A DNA stretch of 35,947 bases from Negativicutes bacterium (GCA_026417995.1 JAOACF010000010.1:1-35947); one strand, 5' to 3'; shown: positions 8,226 through 15,824, numbered from the stretch's first letter. Numbers and translations: made by a program. The notes: generated by a model not told the origin, from the letters alone.

Positions 8226-8843
8226 CTAAAACAGCCTAAAAACGCCAATAACCTTACCTAAAATACTAACATTACTCGTGTATATAGGCTCCATCGCATC
8301 ATTTTCGGGCTGTAGCCTGACCAAATCACGCTCTTTGAAAAACCGCTTAACGGTAGCTTCCTCATTATCAATAAGAGCAACAACAATATCCCCATTCCGG
8401 GCGGTAGACTGCTCGCGAACCAAAACATAATCACCATCCAGAATGCCAGCGTTGATCATACTGTTCCCCTGAACAGTCAGCATAAATACATTATCGTCAC
8501 CAATCAGCTCGGTGGGCAGTGGATAGGTTTCCTCAATGTTTTCGACTGCCAAAATAGGCTGACCCGCTGTCACCCTTCCCACCAAAGGGACCGGGGTCAT
8601 ACTCTTTTGCCGCCAGGGCACCTCATCAAGAATTTCTATTGCCCGTGGCTTAGTAGGGTCACGACGAATCATCCCCATCTCTTCCAACTTTTCAAGATGA
8701 GTGTGCACTGTCGAACTTGAGCTCAGGCCTACTGCCTCGCCGATTTCCCGAACAGAAGGAGGGTAGCCTCTGGCGCGAAGCGTTTCTTTTATATAAGCTA
8801 AAATTTGTTGTTGCCTTTTCCCAATCAAATGCTCTTTACTCAT
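8226..8843 (-). CDS. lexA: SOS repressor LexA
   Basis: Represses the SOS regulon and inactivates itself by RecA*-stimulated cleavage. The winged helix is at residues 1-~70 (recognition segment [17 protein letters not shown]). The cleavage site is Ala93-Gly94 in VTAGQ. The catalytic dyad is Ser128 (GNSM) and Lys166 (ATVKRF). At 205 residues it is standard length. The track adds ten residues; I start at ATG 8843 because GGAGTGG lies 7 nt upstream and MSKEHL fits the family. It is divergent from yneA, with three SOS boxes between them, so it is autoregulated. Confidence 0.97.
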   Translation of the reverse strand: MSKEHLIGKRQQQILAYIKETLRARGYPPSVREIGEAVGLSSSSTVHTHLEKLEEMGMIRRDPTKPRAIEILDEVPWRQKSMTPVPLVGRVTAGQPILAVENIEETYPLPTELIGDDNVFMLTVQGNSMINAGILDGDYVLVREQSTARNGDIVVALIDNEEATVKRFFKERDLVRLQPENDAMEPIYTSNVSILGKVIGVFRLF

Positions 8844-8903
8844 GTTATATCCACTCCATTTAAAAAATAGCAAATTACATTATTAACTATAATATTTATT
8901 ATA

Positions 8904-8931
8904 AGTATAGCACAAGTTTATAATTTTGCAA
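8904..8931 (-). promoter_or_regulatory. lexA promoter
   Basis: On the minus strand, TTGCAA (-35) is followed 16 nt later by TATACT (-10). The first SOS box overlaps the -35 element, so LexA binding would block RNA polymerase. Confidence 0.6.
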
Positions 8932-8942
8932 ACATTTGTTCG
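8929..8942. promoter_or_regulatory. SOS (LexA) box 1
   Basis: CAAACATTTGTTCG differs by one base from the Firmicutes consensus CGAACN4GTTCG. It overlaps the -35 of lexA. Confidence 0.75.
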
Positions 8943-8960
8943 AAAAGACACTTTAATCTA

Positions 8961-8989
8961 TTGACCGAACATATGTACTGTGTTAAAAT
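8961..8989 (+). promoter_or_regulatory. yneA promoter
   Basis: TTGACC, 17-nt spacer, TAAAAT. SOS box 2 sits inside the spacer. Confidence 0.65.
8966..8979. promoter_or_regulatory. SOS (LexA) box 2
   Basis: CGAACATATGTACT has an intact left half-site (CGAAC) and a right half-site with two changes. It lies between the -35 and -10 of yneA. Confidence 0.6.
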
Positions 8990-8997
8990 ACAGTTAT

Positions 8998-9011
8998 AGA
9001 ACATTTGTTTG
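8998..9011. promoter_or_regulatory. SOS (LexA) box 3
   Basis: AGAACATTTGTTTG is two bases off CGAACN4GTTCG, shares the ACATTTGTT core with box 1, and lies just before the yneA RBS. Confidence 0.6.
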
Positions 9012-9025
9012 GAGAGTGTGGCTAG

Positions 9026-9379
9026 ATGAAAACCTCACAGAATCATCAACAAATACTAATAAAACTGTGTTTCGGAATACTGCTAATCGCGATTTTACTA
9101 ATGGAATTTGATGCTAGCGTTATAAAAGCCAACAATTCGTATATAGAAAGCAAAGCCTTTATTGAAGTCCGCGTTCAACCGGGAGAATCTGTTTGGTCTA
9201 TAGCATCCAGATATGTTACCGATAAAGACGATGTACGAGAGTTAATTATGGCAATTCGGCAGCGCAACGAGCTTTCTGCCAACGCGGAGATTTTTGCGGG
9301 CCAAACACTTAAAGTACCGATGAAAGCCCATAACCATAGCAATACGATTGTATCTGCAGCCGCAAAAACCGGAAACTGA
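9026..9379 (+). CDS. yneA: YneA-like SOS cell-division inhibitor (LysM)
   Basis: 117 residues: a short basic start, one transmembrane helix (about 10-30), then a LysM peptidoglycan-binding domain (about 46-98; VQPGESVWSIASRY ... IFAGQTLKVP). In B. subtilis, YneA is divergent from lexA, is induced by DNA damage and delays septation. The same arrangement and the SOS boxes upstream make this role likely here. GGAGAG lies 9 nt before ATG 9026. A terminator follows directly, so it is monocistronic; the B. subtilis yneB/ynzC partners are absent. Confidence 0.85.
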   Translation: MKTSQNHQQILIKLCFGILLIAILLMEFDASVIKANNSYIESKAFIEVRVQPGESVWSIASRYVTDKDDVRELIMAIRQRNELSANAEIFAGQTLKVPMKAHNHSNTIVSAAAKTGN

Positions 9380-9393
9380 TTATAAATGATATC

Positions 9394-9425
9394 AAGGCCG
9401 CTGAATGAAACGTCAGCGGTCTTTG
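9394..9425 (+). terminator. Terminator after yneA
   Basis: AAGGCCGCTGA pairs with TCAGCGGTCTTT (11 bp including one G-T) around an 8-nt loop, followed by TTTGTT. Confidence 0.75.
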
Positions 9426-9660
9426 TTGCATTGTGTAACCTGATACAAAAAGCAATTTATTATAAATTATATCATCTATCGAGTACTTTAAAGCCCTTTT
9501 CTATATACTAATTACGTCCGATAATATCCATTATGTTAAGTTAACCGTAGAGAGGGGTCATTTTTCCATTTCCCCGCGAATAATTATCGCAAAAAAACGC
9601 CAGACATTGCGATTATCTAAACATAACAGCATTATGCGACTTTGTTACTACTAGGGGGCA
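9426..9660. other. AT-rich intergenic stretch, nothing identified
   Basis: About 235 nt without a credible ORF. I see only short A/T runs and an imperfect repeat around ATCGC/GCGAT (about 9587 and 9608). It presumably holds the promoter of the following CBO0543-type gene, but I could not pick one out. Confidence 0.4.
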
Positions 9661-9666
9661 TTTATA

Positions 9667-10121
9667 ATGTTCTGGATAATCCGCTTCATTATTGAATGGT
9701 CTGTTTGGCTCATACTCGCTGACAAAAGCGTTGGCATGAAATTTTCCCTGTAAGTTTTCTGGCTGGACTTTTTGGGGCAACTACTGATATTATAATTAAT
9801 CGCTATCGCCTGTGGCAGTATGACGACCATACCTCTATGTTACCTGAACTGGTGAATACATGGGGACTGTATATGGTTGTGGCATACCTATTCATTCAGT
9901 GGTTACCAGAGCGAAAGACATTCTGGCGAATGTTTAGCTATTGGTTCGTGTGGGTTGGTGCTATGATTATCGTTGAATGGTTGCATTTTAAGACTGGCCA
10001 CATGAAGTATCCTATGTGGTGGACGATTTATCATTCATACTTCGCTAACTGGATACTGTTCTATTTGTTTTACCAGTACCACAAGATTTTTCAGTTTGAG
10101 AGATTATCACAGAAAACTTAG
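9667..10121 (+). pseudogene. CBO0543-family membrane protein, frameshifted
   Basis: ATG 9667 (AGGGGGC 7 nt upstream) reads MFWIIRFIIEWSVWLILADK and stops at 9751 after 28 codons. One frame over, the reading continues through LAGLFGATTDIIINRYRLWQ into the ORF called at 9837 (MLPELVNTWGLY ... FYLFYQYHKIF). Joined, this gives a ~150-residue, Trp-rich, multi-helix protein of the CBO0543 type, common in spore-forming clostridia and of unknown function. The break lies at GAAATTTTCCCTG near 9738-9750 and fits a one-base deletion in the T run. There is no canonical slippery heptamer, so I favour mutation or sequencing error over programmed frameshifting. Confidence 0.7.
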
Positions 10122-10433
10122 TGTAAGCTCAATGCACCAATGTTTTTTCGGCATAACTTAGAATTCGACCGATGGGATGGTGTTACGACGGCGTTCGGTA
10201 ATGGCATTCGTACGCGTCTGCCAGGCAATCAGGAAAACTATCGTTTAAAATTTGTCAGGGGTTGGCAATTTTTCCGCCAACCCTGCTGGTTACTCAAAAT
10301 ATACGGGCTGCTCAGGGCGATGATAAGTTAGCAGAATTAATTTATGCGAAACATTTCTTGCAAGCAGCATAGACTGCTGGATATTGAATTATACTAAAAT
10401 CGTACAACTCCATAAGCATTTACTAAAAAAAGG
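10122..10433 (+). other. Non-coding or decayed stretch with ORF fragments
   Basis: No convincing gene. The track ORF 10140-10331 has no RBS and an odd composition. A different frame is open from 10202 to 10372 and ends in a plausible helical peptide (VTQNIRAAQGDDKLAELIYAK, shortened here) without a good start. An imperfect hairpin CAGGGGTTGGC/GCCAACCCTG sits at 10256-10285. I read this as the remains of a small gene or ordinary spacer. Confidence 0.3.
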
Positions 10434-10438
10434 ATGTG

Positions 10439-10586
10439 ATGCAAACTGCCGCTCAAGTCATCGTACAAATCCAGTTCTACCCGGCACCTGTATGATTTTG
10501 CGGAAGAAATTACTGAATTTGCTCCCACAACTGATAGCTTATCCACTTCACAGCAAGCTGCAGCGAAAAATTCATCCCGTTTGTAG
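10439..10586 (+). pseudogene. Small acidic protein gene, apparently frameshifted
   Basis: ATG 10439 follows AAAAAAAGGATGTG and reads MQTAAQVIVQIQFYPAPV before stopping at 10495. The next frame is open from 10446 to 10586 and reads LYDFAEEITEFAPTTDSL toward a stop. Splicing the two near 10490 gives a ~48-residue acidic protein. The segment LYDFAEEI resembles LYEVADEI in the next small gene. The family is not recognised; it could also be non-coding. Confidence 0.3.
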
Positions 10587-10627
10587 TAGCATATGTCCGA
10601 TTAACACAAACAGGTGGGTTGAATGTA

Positions 10628-10828
10628 ATGGACTCCAGGAAAAAAATCCCTTGGCTGAGAAATGATGCCTTTGACCCTGATCTATTGTACGAAGTTGCTG
10701 ATGAAATCTCCCCTCCTCCACATTTTGAAGAGCCGGATCAGCCGGCTGACACTAAGCCCATATCCCGCGATTATATTGCTAATATTGATTACGACTCTTT
10801 CCTCGACGATATGACAATACCCGGTTAA
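10628..10828 (+). CDS. Small acidic hypothetical protein
   Basis: 66 residues, strongly acidic, starting MDSRKKIPWLRNDAFDPD and rich in Pro and Asp after LYEVADEI. No membrane segment and no motif I recognise. AGGTGGG lies 10 nt before ATG 10628; the track's TTG 10619 is closer to that site and is less likely. A clear terminator follows, which supports a real transcript. It sits just before the spore-coat genes, so a sporulation role is possible but unproven. Confidence 0.5.
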   Translation: MDSRKKIPWLRNDAFDPDLLYEVADEISPPPHFEEPDQPADTKPISRDYIANIDYDSFLDDMTIPG

Positions 10829-10837
10829 ATAATCTCT

Positions 10838-10863
10838 AAAAAGGGCCATTAGGCTCTTTTTAA
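10838..10863 (+). terminator. Terminator after small acidic gene
   Basis: AAAAAGGGCC pairs with GGCTCTTTTT (10 bp, one G-T) around ATTA. The T-run is part of the stem. Confidence 0.8.
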
Positions 10864-10872
10864 GCTTTAAAC

Positions 10873-10922
10873 AGAATAATCCTCCCTGTGTTCATACATA
10901 TTACAAATAAGGACACAGGGGG
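10873..10922 (+). promoter_or_regulatory. Putative sigma-E-type promoter and inverted repeat before the coat genes
   Basis: AGAATAA (10873) and CATACATA (10893) are 13 nt apart, close to the B. subtilis sigma-E pattern (-10 CATACANT). CTCCCTGTGT (10882-10891) can also pair with ACACAGGGGG (10913-10922), the latter containing the Shine-Dalgarno sequence of the next gene. The repeat could be an operator, or a hairpin hiding the RBS if transcription starts further upstream. Confidence 0.35.
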
Positions 10923-10929
10923 TGATCTT

Positions 10930-11139
10930 ATGGAAATCTTGACCAGCAAGGAAAAAGCGTATCTGAAAGAAGCAGTCCAGTTCGAAAATCTTTTTGTCGC
11001 CAAGTGCAACATTTATGCTGATCAGTGTCAAGATGAAGGTTTAAAGGTAGCTCTGTTTGAGATGTCAAAAACCAAACGCAATAATGCCAACCGACTCAAA
11101 CATGTTTTAAACCAAATGTTGCCTACTAACTATCAGTAA
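10930..11139 (+). CDS. Small spore coat-associated protein (CotF-like N-terminal type)
   Basis: 69 residues, all helical (LTSKEKAYLKEAVQFENLF), like the short ferritin-like helical proteins found next to CotF genes in clostridia. No transmembrane segment. ATG 10930 follows GGGGGTGA with 4-5 nt spacing; the track's earlier start at 10888 reads through the inverted repeat and is rejected. The CotF-like gene follows after 14 nt, so the pair is one operon. The coat role is inferred from the neighbour and helical pattern. Confidence 0.65.
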   Translation: MEILTSKEKAYLKEAVQFENLFVAKCNIYADQCQDEGLKVALFEMSKTKRNNANRLKHVLNQMLPTNYQ

Positions 11140-11153
11140 TATGGAGGTCGGCC

Positions 11154-11537
11154 ATGGCCAACATCAAGTATTCACAATCGAAGGGAAACAGGTTATCCGA
11201 TCGGGATATGCTCTTGGATTTGCTAGCGACCGAGAAGTACATGTCCCATTTCTATGATCATGCAGTTATGGAAAGTTCAACTGATTTAGTCCGCAATACC
11301 TTCCAAACACTCCAACAGCGCACTCAGGACAGTGCATACAAAATCTATCAGACAATGCTTCAGAACGGCTGGTACAGTACTGACAAACAAACTAAAGCCG
11401 GCGGACGCAAGGTCAGTCGCAACGACGGCAAGGGTAGCATGCCGCTAAATCCAGGCTTTAATGGCACGTTTCGCGGCAAAACCGGAATCAAGTCATACCG
11501 TCCCCGCTATATTGAACATTATAATACCCCCCAGTAG
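11154..11537 (+). CDS. Spore coat protein, CotF family
   Basis: 127 residues. The N-terminal ~85 form the coat F helical domain (LSDRDMLLDLLATEKYMSHF, then HAVMESSTDLVRNTF and TMLQNGWY), the pattern of B. subtilis CotF. The tail is basic, Gly/Asn-rich and probably flexible. It would be incorporated in the spore coat in the mother cell. GGAGG lies 7 nt before ATG 11154. A shared terminator follows. Confidence 0.85.
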   Translation: MANIKYSQSKGNRLSDRDMLLDLLATEKYMSHFYDHAVMESSTDLVRNTFQTLQQRTQDSAYKIYQTMLQNGWYSTDKQTKAGGRKVSRNDGKGSMPLNPGFNGTFRGKTGIKSYRPRYIEHYNTPQ

Positions 11538-11540
11538 CAG

Positions 11541-11566
11541 AAAAACCAGGAGAAATCCTGGTTTTT
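11541..11566. terminator. Bidirectional terminator between coat and protease genes
   Basis: AAAAACCAGGA/TCCTGGTTTTT, 11-bp perfect stem, GAAA loop. It has A's on one side and T's on the other and sits between convergent genes. Confidence 0.9.
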
Positions 11567-11568
11567 CG

Positions 11569-12579
11569 CTATAGCACAATATTTAAGGCATCAAGTACAT
11601 GATCAATCCGGTTAAAGATAGTTACTTGCTCAGAGCCGGCAAATAAAAGCCCTACTGCATAATTATCTTCGGTTAAGATCAGCGAGCCGCTATCTCCCGG
11701 CAAGCTCATAGGACCGGCAATCACCTGATCGGTAAATAGACCATACTCGCGGCTAGTCATAAAAACTTTAACCGTGACATCCACTGCTATGATAATGCTA
11801 TAGGTCAAACCTGTGCTGCGGCCGCTTTTTTTCACCGGCATGGCAAGCTGAGGCTCTTTAATTCCTGCCAATGCCCCAACTTCAATAATTTCGGGGTGTA
11901 TGGCATCGGGATCCGTCGGTTTGGCAACAGCACAGTCAACCAAATTTACTTTTTCATTGGCGCGCAGTACCTGAATACGGTATTGGGGCTTGACATAACC
12001 GATACATATATTAAGCGTGCGCTCAAACACGCTTGCTATCTTGCACTGGGGTTTTGCTAATTCTCGCTGCAAGGGGATAAATCGTTCTAAATAGCCAAGT
12101 ACGGTTTTCTCACAATCTCCTCCATCAAAAATTCCCGGCTGCAAAATGGGATCTCCTAGTTGTGCACGGCCGTCAACACCGTCAGTTAAATTTGCAAGTA
12201 CATGGTTGTTGGATAAAATGAGGGGTAATCCTGTGCTGCGATCTTTAACAACTGCACCGAATGTTCCCGCTGATATTTTATAATGCCCAACGCTCATTCC
12301 CGGCTGGGCAGGCCGCCGAAACTTTGTCCGTTCGTTAAAAAAACGGATGTCGCCCACTTCAATTACATCGGTCATAGTACCGTCAACTTTTTTGGGAATT
12401 ATATGCCTCCGGCTAAGTTCCGCTTTGCCGTGTTTTTTGCGAACCAATACGACTACTGCTTTTTCCCCGGTATCCTTTCCCCTGACCCATTTATGACCTT
12501 GACCAACGCCGACAATGTTTTCATCAATTCCGCTTAGCTCCCGGAATAACGGCAACGATATTCGCCTTTGCACTTCCAT
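11569..12579 (-). CDS. Trypsin-fold serine protease, Nal1-like
   Basis: 336 residues without a signal peptide or membrane segment, so probably cytoplasmic. The chymotrypsin-fold triad is visible: His126 (SNNHVLAN), Asp215 (LVDCAVAK) and Ser297 (PGDSGSL). KKSGRSTGLT upstream of the serine is typical of the bacterial relatives of plant NAL1. The N-terminal ~90 residues (GIDENIVGVGQGHKW) are the conserved non-catalytic lead of this group. Substrates are unknown. ATG 12579 has GTAGGGGG almost adjacent (1-nt gap), a tight spacing. It lies 55 nt downstream of the patatin gene on the same strand, so they may be co-transcribed. A perfect 8-bp inverted repeat sits just upstream. Confidence 0.8.
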   Translation of the reverse strand: MEVQRRISLPLFRELSGIDENIVGVGQGHKWVRGKDTGEKAVVVLVRKKHGKAELSRRHIIPKKVDGTMTDVIEVGDIRFFNERTKFRRPAQPGMSVGHYKISAGTFGAVVKDRSTGLPLILSNNHVLANLTDGVDGRAQLGDPILQPGIFDGGDCEKTVLGYLERFIPLQRELAKPQCKIASVFERTLNICIGYVKPQYRIQVLRANEKVNLVDCAVAKPTDPDAIHPEIIEVGALAGIKEPQLAMPVKKSGRSTGLTYSIIIAVDVTVKVFMTSREYGLFTDQVIAGPMSLPGDSGSLILTEDNYAVGLLFAGSEQVTIFNRIDHVLDALNIVL

Positions 12580-12587
12580 GCCCCCTA

Positions 12588-12612
12588 CATATCATTTCTA
12601 TTTTATGATATG
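12588..12612 (-). repeat. Inverted repeat upstream of protease gene
   Basis: CATATCAT, 9-nt spacer, ATGATATG: a perfect 8-bp palindromic arm pair 8 nt from the start codon. It may be an operator or a small mRNA hairpin. Confidence 0.45.
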
Positions 12613-12634
12613 CGCATTAAACAGCCGGGGAGCC

Positions 12635-13555
12635 TTATGTTCCGATGTCAGCCTTGATCTGATTAACCGCGCTGCGGGCGGCCATTTCGCCTCGCTCTAC
12701 GTATAGCATAAATCGGCGCTTGTCTTTAGAACTTATGTCTTGGGTAGCCGGCCGAATCACAATATCCGAGTAATGCTCTCCTTTCAATAGCGTAACTTCC
12801 CGGTTCATAATATCAATGCATTGCATTAATATTTCTCCCACGGTATTAATCTGATAATTAGGAGAACCGTCATAGCCCAAATCAACGCCGATAATATACT
12901 CGGCGCCCATCTGTCTTAATATATCGCTTGGCAAGTTATTTTTTACCGCACCGTCAACAAGGGTCATGCCTTTATACTTTTTGGGAAAAAACACCCCTGG
13001 TATCGAAATGCTGGCTCGTACGGCGTCAACCAGACGAGTATTATGAAAATATTTGGCATTTAATATTTTGCGAAACGACGGCAGCGGTGTCGTGAAAAAC
13101 ACCGTGTCGCCTGTGTTAAGATCGACGGCGGTGATAGCAACGGGAATGCGCGTATTTCTTACCGTACAGTCCTGCCACCATGTACCCAAATACTGCTCAA
13201 TTTTATCTCCTTTAATAAAGCCCTGCGGTAGTGACGACCAGCGCATTTTAAAAAAGGTTTTAACGCCATGTTTGATAATTTCCGAAACAGGCAGCTTAAA
13301 ATCAATTAACTCATTAAGCTTTAGGCGGTCAAGCTCAGCTTTCATATCAGAGGGGCTGTACCCGGAAGCATAGAGAGCCGCCACAATTGCCCCGGCACTG
13401 GTACCGGCGATCAAGTCTATGGGAATCTTATAGTCACAAAGAACTTTTAAGACCCCGATATGCGCCGCTCCGCGCGGACCGCCGCCGCTAAGCGCCAAAC
13501 CGACCCGCGGGCGGTTTGGCGGTCGCTTTTTTGGGAAATGTTTCAATTTTATCAC
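12635..13555 (-). CDS. Patatin-like phospholipase (RssA/YlbK type)
   Basis: Patatin-fold lipid acyl hydrolase. The glycine-rich oxyanion loop is GGGPRG (24-29), the nucleophile motif GTSAG has Ser53, and the dyad aspartate is Asp201 in LVDGAVKNNLP. There is no signal peptide; a basic N-terminus suggests a cytosolic or peripheral membrane protein. The 306-residue length fits the RssA/YlbK group. Its natural lipid substrate is unknown. The track start is GTG 13555; GGGGTGAT followed by TTG at 13546 is an alternative start three residues in. A perfect 11-bp inverted repeat lies immediately upstream. Confidence 0.88.
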   Translation of the reverse strand: MIKLKHFPKKRPPNRPRVGLALSGGGPRGAAHIGVLKVLCDYKIPIDLIAGTSAGAIVAALYASGYSPSDMKAELDRLKLNELIDFKLPVSEIIKHGVKTFFKMRWSSLPQGFIKGDKIEQYLGTWWQDCTVRNTRIPVAITAVDLNTGDTVFFTTPLPSFRKILNAKYFHNTRLVDAVRASISIPGVFFPKKYKGMTLVDGAVKNNLPSDILRQMGAEYIIGVDLGYDGSPNYQINTVGEILMQCIDIMNREVTLLKGEHYSDIVIRPATQDISSKDKRRFMLYVERGEMAARSAVNQIKADIGT

Positions 13556-13563
13556 CCCACAGT

Positions 13564-13596
13564 TACCCTAATGTATTTTATGAACACATTAGGGTA
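13564..13596 (-). repeat. Perfect 11-bp inverted repeat upstream of patatin gene
   Basis: TACCCTAATGT, 11-nt spacer, ACATTAGGGTA, between the GGDEF gene's terminator and the patatin start. There is no T-run on the patatin side. The length and symmetry suggest an operator for a dimeric repressor. Confidence 0.5.
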
Positions 13597-13603
13597 GCCG
13601 GTG

Positions 13604-13630
13604 AAAAAAATAACCGTCTCCAAAAGACGG
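13604..13630 (-). terminator. Terminator of the GGDEF gene
   Basis: On the minus strand CCGTCT, loop TTTGG, AGACGG, then TTATTTTTTT, 17 nt after the stop codon. Confidence 0.85.
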
Positions 13631-13646
13631 CTATTGAAAATTCTCA

Positions 13647-15137
13647 TTAATAACGTTGCTCCGCACCTAACGAAAAATCTAACCCAAAGATACGTACACA
13701 GTTTTTGCTCATGCTTTTTGCTGCATATAGCGCCTTATCAGCGTGATCAATTAATTCTTCGGCAGTAGAAGCATCAGAGGGATACTCCGCTACTCCTACA
13801 CTCACCGTAAGTGTGCCGCCCGGTTGGGTTTGTTTATTCGGGAATGGATATTTTTCAACATTAAACCGGATCCGCTCAGCAATGATCCGTGCTTCGCCGA
13901 GAGTGGTTTCCGGGCAAAGGACTACAAACTCCTCACCCCCGTAACGAGCAACAATATCCACATCCCTGACGGAATCGCGAATAACTGTGGCAACGCTTCG
14001 CAATACTTCATCACCCATACGGTGGCCATAGGTGTCATTATACCGTTTATAATTATCAATATCAATCATGAGCAAAGCTAACGGACGTTCATAGCGTAAA
14101 GCCCGCTTAACCTCCATGTCTAGGGCCGAACGGAAATACCGATAATTGGACAATCCGGTAAGGCTGTCAGTAACCGCCTGCATCTGGACATCGGCCACAT
14201 GCGTGGCATGAGCAATGGTAAGGGCAATTTGGCTGGCCAAAGACCGCAAGAGGTCAAGATCATATTTATTCATAATTTTACCCGCAGGTGTTTCTACATC
14301 CATGACGCCAATAACGCGATCATTGACGATTAGTGGCACCGCTACTTCGCTGGCACCCTGACTGGTTCCTGGAATATACCGGGGGGCGCACGTCACGTCC
14401 GGCACATAAACCAGTTCTCGCAATCGGCATGCGTATCCGATTACGCCTTGTGATATATGTACCCGGATATTGTCTCGGTACCCGCGATGGGCCATAATCC
14501 GCAGTTCCTGAGTTTCTTCCTCCAGCAGAAAAATAGCGGCATTGATAAATCCTAATTCGTGCGTCAAACCATCGACGATTTCTGCCAGAACTTCAGTCAA
14601 AATCACCGTTCGCTGTACGACCGAAGTAATCCGGTACAGCGCGGCGAGTTTTCGGTGGGCCTGTTCCAAATCCATGAACTGAAAGTCGAGATTGGACATT
14701 GCTATACAAAGCTCACGGTTAACTACGTCATGCTGTTCGCAAATCGTGTTGAATTCTTCCTCAATCAACACACTCTCGGTAATGTTTTGCACAAAAGCGA
14801 TAAAGCTGTTAGCTTCTGCCGCCGGCGCTAAATGCCACTTGAAGTATTCGGTTAACCCTCGGGGCGATACATAACAGATTTTGGGGATAACGACCAGTTT
14901 TGCTCCTTCCAGACAATTCTGTTGCGCCCCACACACTATGTTAGTATTTTGTTCACCAAATAGCCGATACATAATCTTGCTAAACGACTTTCCTATCAAT
15001 CGCTGCCGTTTGGCAATCCCCAGACCTGTCATCTGAATTTCACGAATGTTCCCATCTCCGCCTATCAGTATAAAAGCCGACGGAACAGCATCCTTAACCA
15101 GGTTCAGGAAGCTTTCATATAGGAGTTCGTTAGCCAT
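13647..15137 (-). CDS. PAS-GAF-GGDEF diguanylate cyclase
   Basis: Makes c-di-GMP from two GTP. Order: PAS-like sensor (about 12-122), coiled-coil linker (about 125-170), GAF (about 170-312), GGDEF (about 325-485). The active site GGEEF is at ~400-404, and an inhibitory I-site RDVD lies five residues before it, so feedback inhibition is likely. No transmembrane segment, so it senses a cytosolic signal. The track opens at 15191; I use ATG 15137 (MANELLYES) behind AGGGTGAT. It is flanked by its own terminator and is apparently monocistronic. The YcgR-N/FlhG-like protein in this window is a conceivable downstream partner, but only by inference. Confidence 0.9.
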   Translation of the reverse strand: MANELLYESFLNLVKDAVPSAFILIGGDGNIREIQMTGLGIAKRQRLIGKSFSKIMYRLFGEQNTNIVCGAQQNCLEGAKLVVIPKICYVSPRGLTEYFKWHLAPAAEANSFIAFVQNITESVLIEEEFNTICEQHDVVNRELCIAMSNLDFQFMDLEQAHRKLAALYRITSVVQRTVILTEVLAEIVDGLTHELGFINAAIFLLEEETQELRIMAHRGYRDNIRVHISQGVIGYACRLRELVYVPDVTCAPRYIPGTSQGASEVAVPLIVNDRVIGVMDVETPAGKIMNKYDLDLLRSLASQIALTIAHATHVADVQMQAVTDSLTGLSNYRYFRSALDMEVKRALRYERPLALLMIDIDNYKRYNDTYGHRMGDEVLRSVATVIRDSVRDVDIVARYGGEEFVVLCPETTLGEARIIAERIRFNVEKYPFPNKQTQPGGTLTVSVGVAEYPSDASTAEELIDHADKALYAAKSMSKNCVRIFGLDFSLGAEQRY

Positions 15138-15243
15138 TAACATCACCCTAGTAGTTACGAGTATATACTGAAATTCGCTGTCAGTAGACAATTTCCTGCA
15201 TAACTTCCAAAAACTTAGATTATTGTACTGTTTGTCGGATATT

Positions 15244-15278
15244 GCAAAAAAAGACCTATCCTCGTCAGGATAAGTCTT
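15244..15278 (-). terminator. Terminator of the 2-oxoacid oxidoreductase operon
   Basis: Minus strand: AAGACTTATCC/GGATAGGTCTT (11 bp, one mismatch), 6-nt loop, then TTTTTGC, just downstream of the gamma-subunit stop. Confidence 0.88.
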
Positions 15279-15287
15279 CTGCGTATA

Positions 15288-15824
15288 TTAGCATTTGATA
15301 TAGGAAGCGCCGCGTTCGATTGCCCGCTCATTGATTTCCAGCAGATCAGGTTTTTGGGCAAACATTTTGGCAAACGCCTTATTGACTGATTGCGAATTCA
15401 CCGTTCCGGTTGCAGCGATCAAAGCGCCAAGCACAACCATATTGGCGACCTTACTGTTGCCAAGTTCCGCAGCCACATCGTTAGCCGGTATTTGATACAC
15501 TTTAACATCGCTACGAGCTACGGTACGCTCAATCAATGAACTGTTTATAATGATAACTCCTCCCGGCTGAACCATAGGTTCAAACTTGTCAAGTGACGGA
15601 AGGTTCATTGCTACCAGTGCAGTAGGCTCCGTTACGATAGGAGCGCCGATTGGCTCGTCGGAAACGATAACCGAGCAGTTTGCTGTACCGCCCCGCATCT
15701 CCGGACCATAGGACGGGATCCACGACACTTGTTTGTTCTCCAGCATTCCTGCATATGTCAGCAGCTGCCCGATCAGCATGACACCCTGACCGCCAAATCC
15801 TGCCATAATAATTTCCGATGTCAT
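15288..15824 (-). CDS. 2-oxoacid:ferredoxin oxidoreductase, gamma subunit
   Basis: Gamma domain of the pyruvate/2-oxoacid:ferredoxin oxidoreductase superfamily. It starts [15 protein letters not shown] and has the family's [12 protein letters not shown]. The 178-residue length is typical of a separate gamma chain. It couples with the alpha, beta and ferredoxin chains encoded just upstream to oxidise a 2-oxoacid and CoA to acyl-CoA with reduced ferredoxin. The start ATG overlaps the beta-subunit stop by 4 nt (ATGA type), with GGAGGGGG inside the beta gene, so translation is coupled. It is the last gene of the operon. Confidence 0.92.
   Translation of the reverse strand: MTSEIIMAGFGGQGVMLIGQLLTYAGMLENKQVSWIPSYGPEMRGGTANCSVIVSDEPIGAPIVTEPTALVAMNLPSLDKFEPMVQPGGVIIINSSLIERTVARSDVKVYQIPANDVAAELGNSKVANMVVLGALIAATGTVNSQSVNKAFAKMFAQKPDLLEINERAIERGASYIKC

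Noticed and set aside
9738-9751. Programmed -1 frameshift in the CBO0543-type gene
   Set aside because: GAAATTTTCC is not an X-XXY-YYZ slippery heptamer and no pseudoknot is apparent; a one-base loss is simpler.
10140-10331. Track ORF of 63 residues
   Set aside because: No RBS, composition unlike the neighbours, and an imperfect hairpin lies within it; probably chance.
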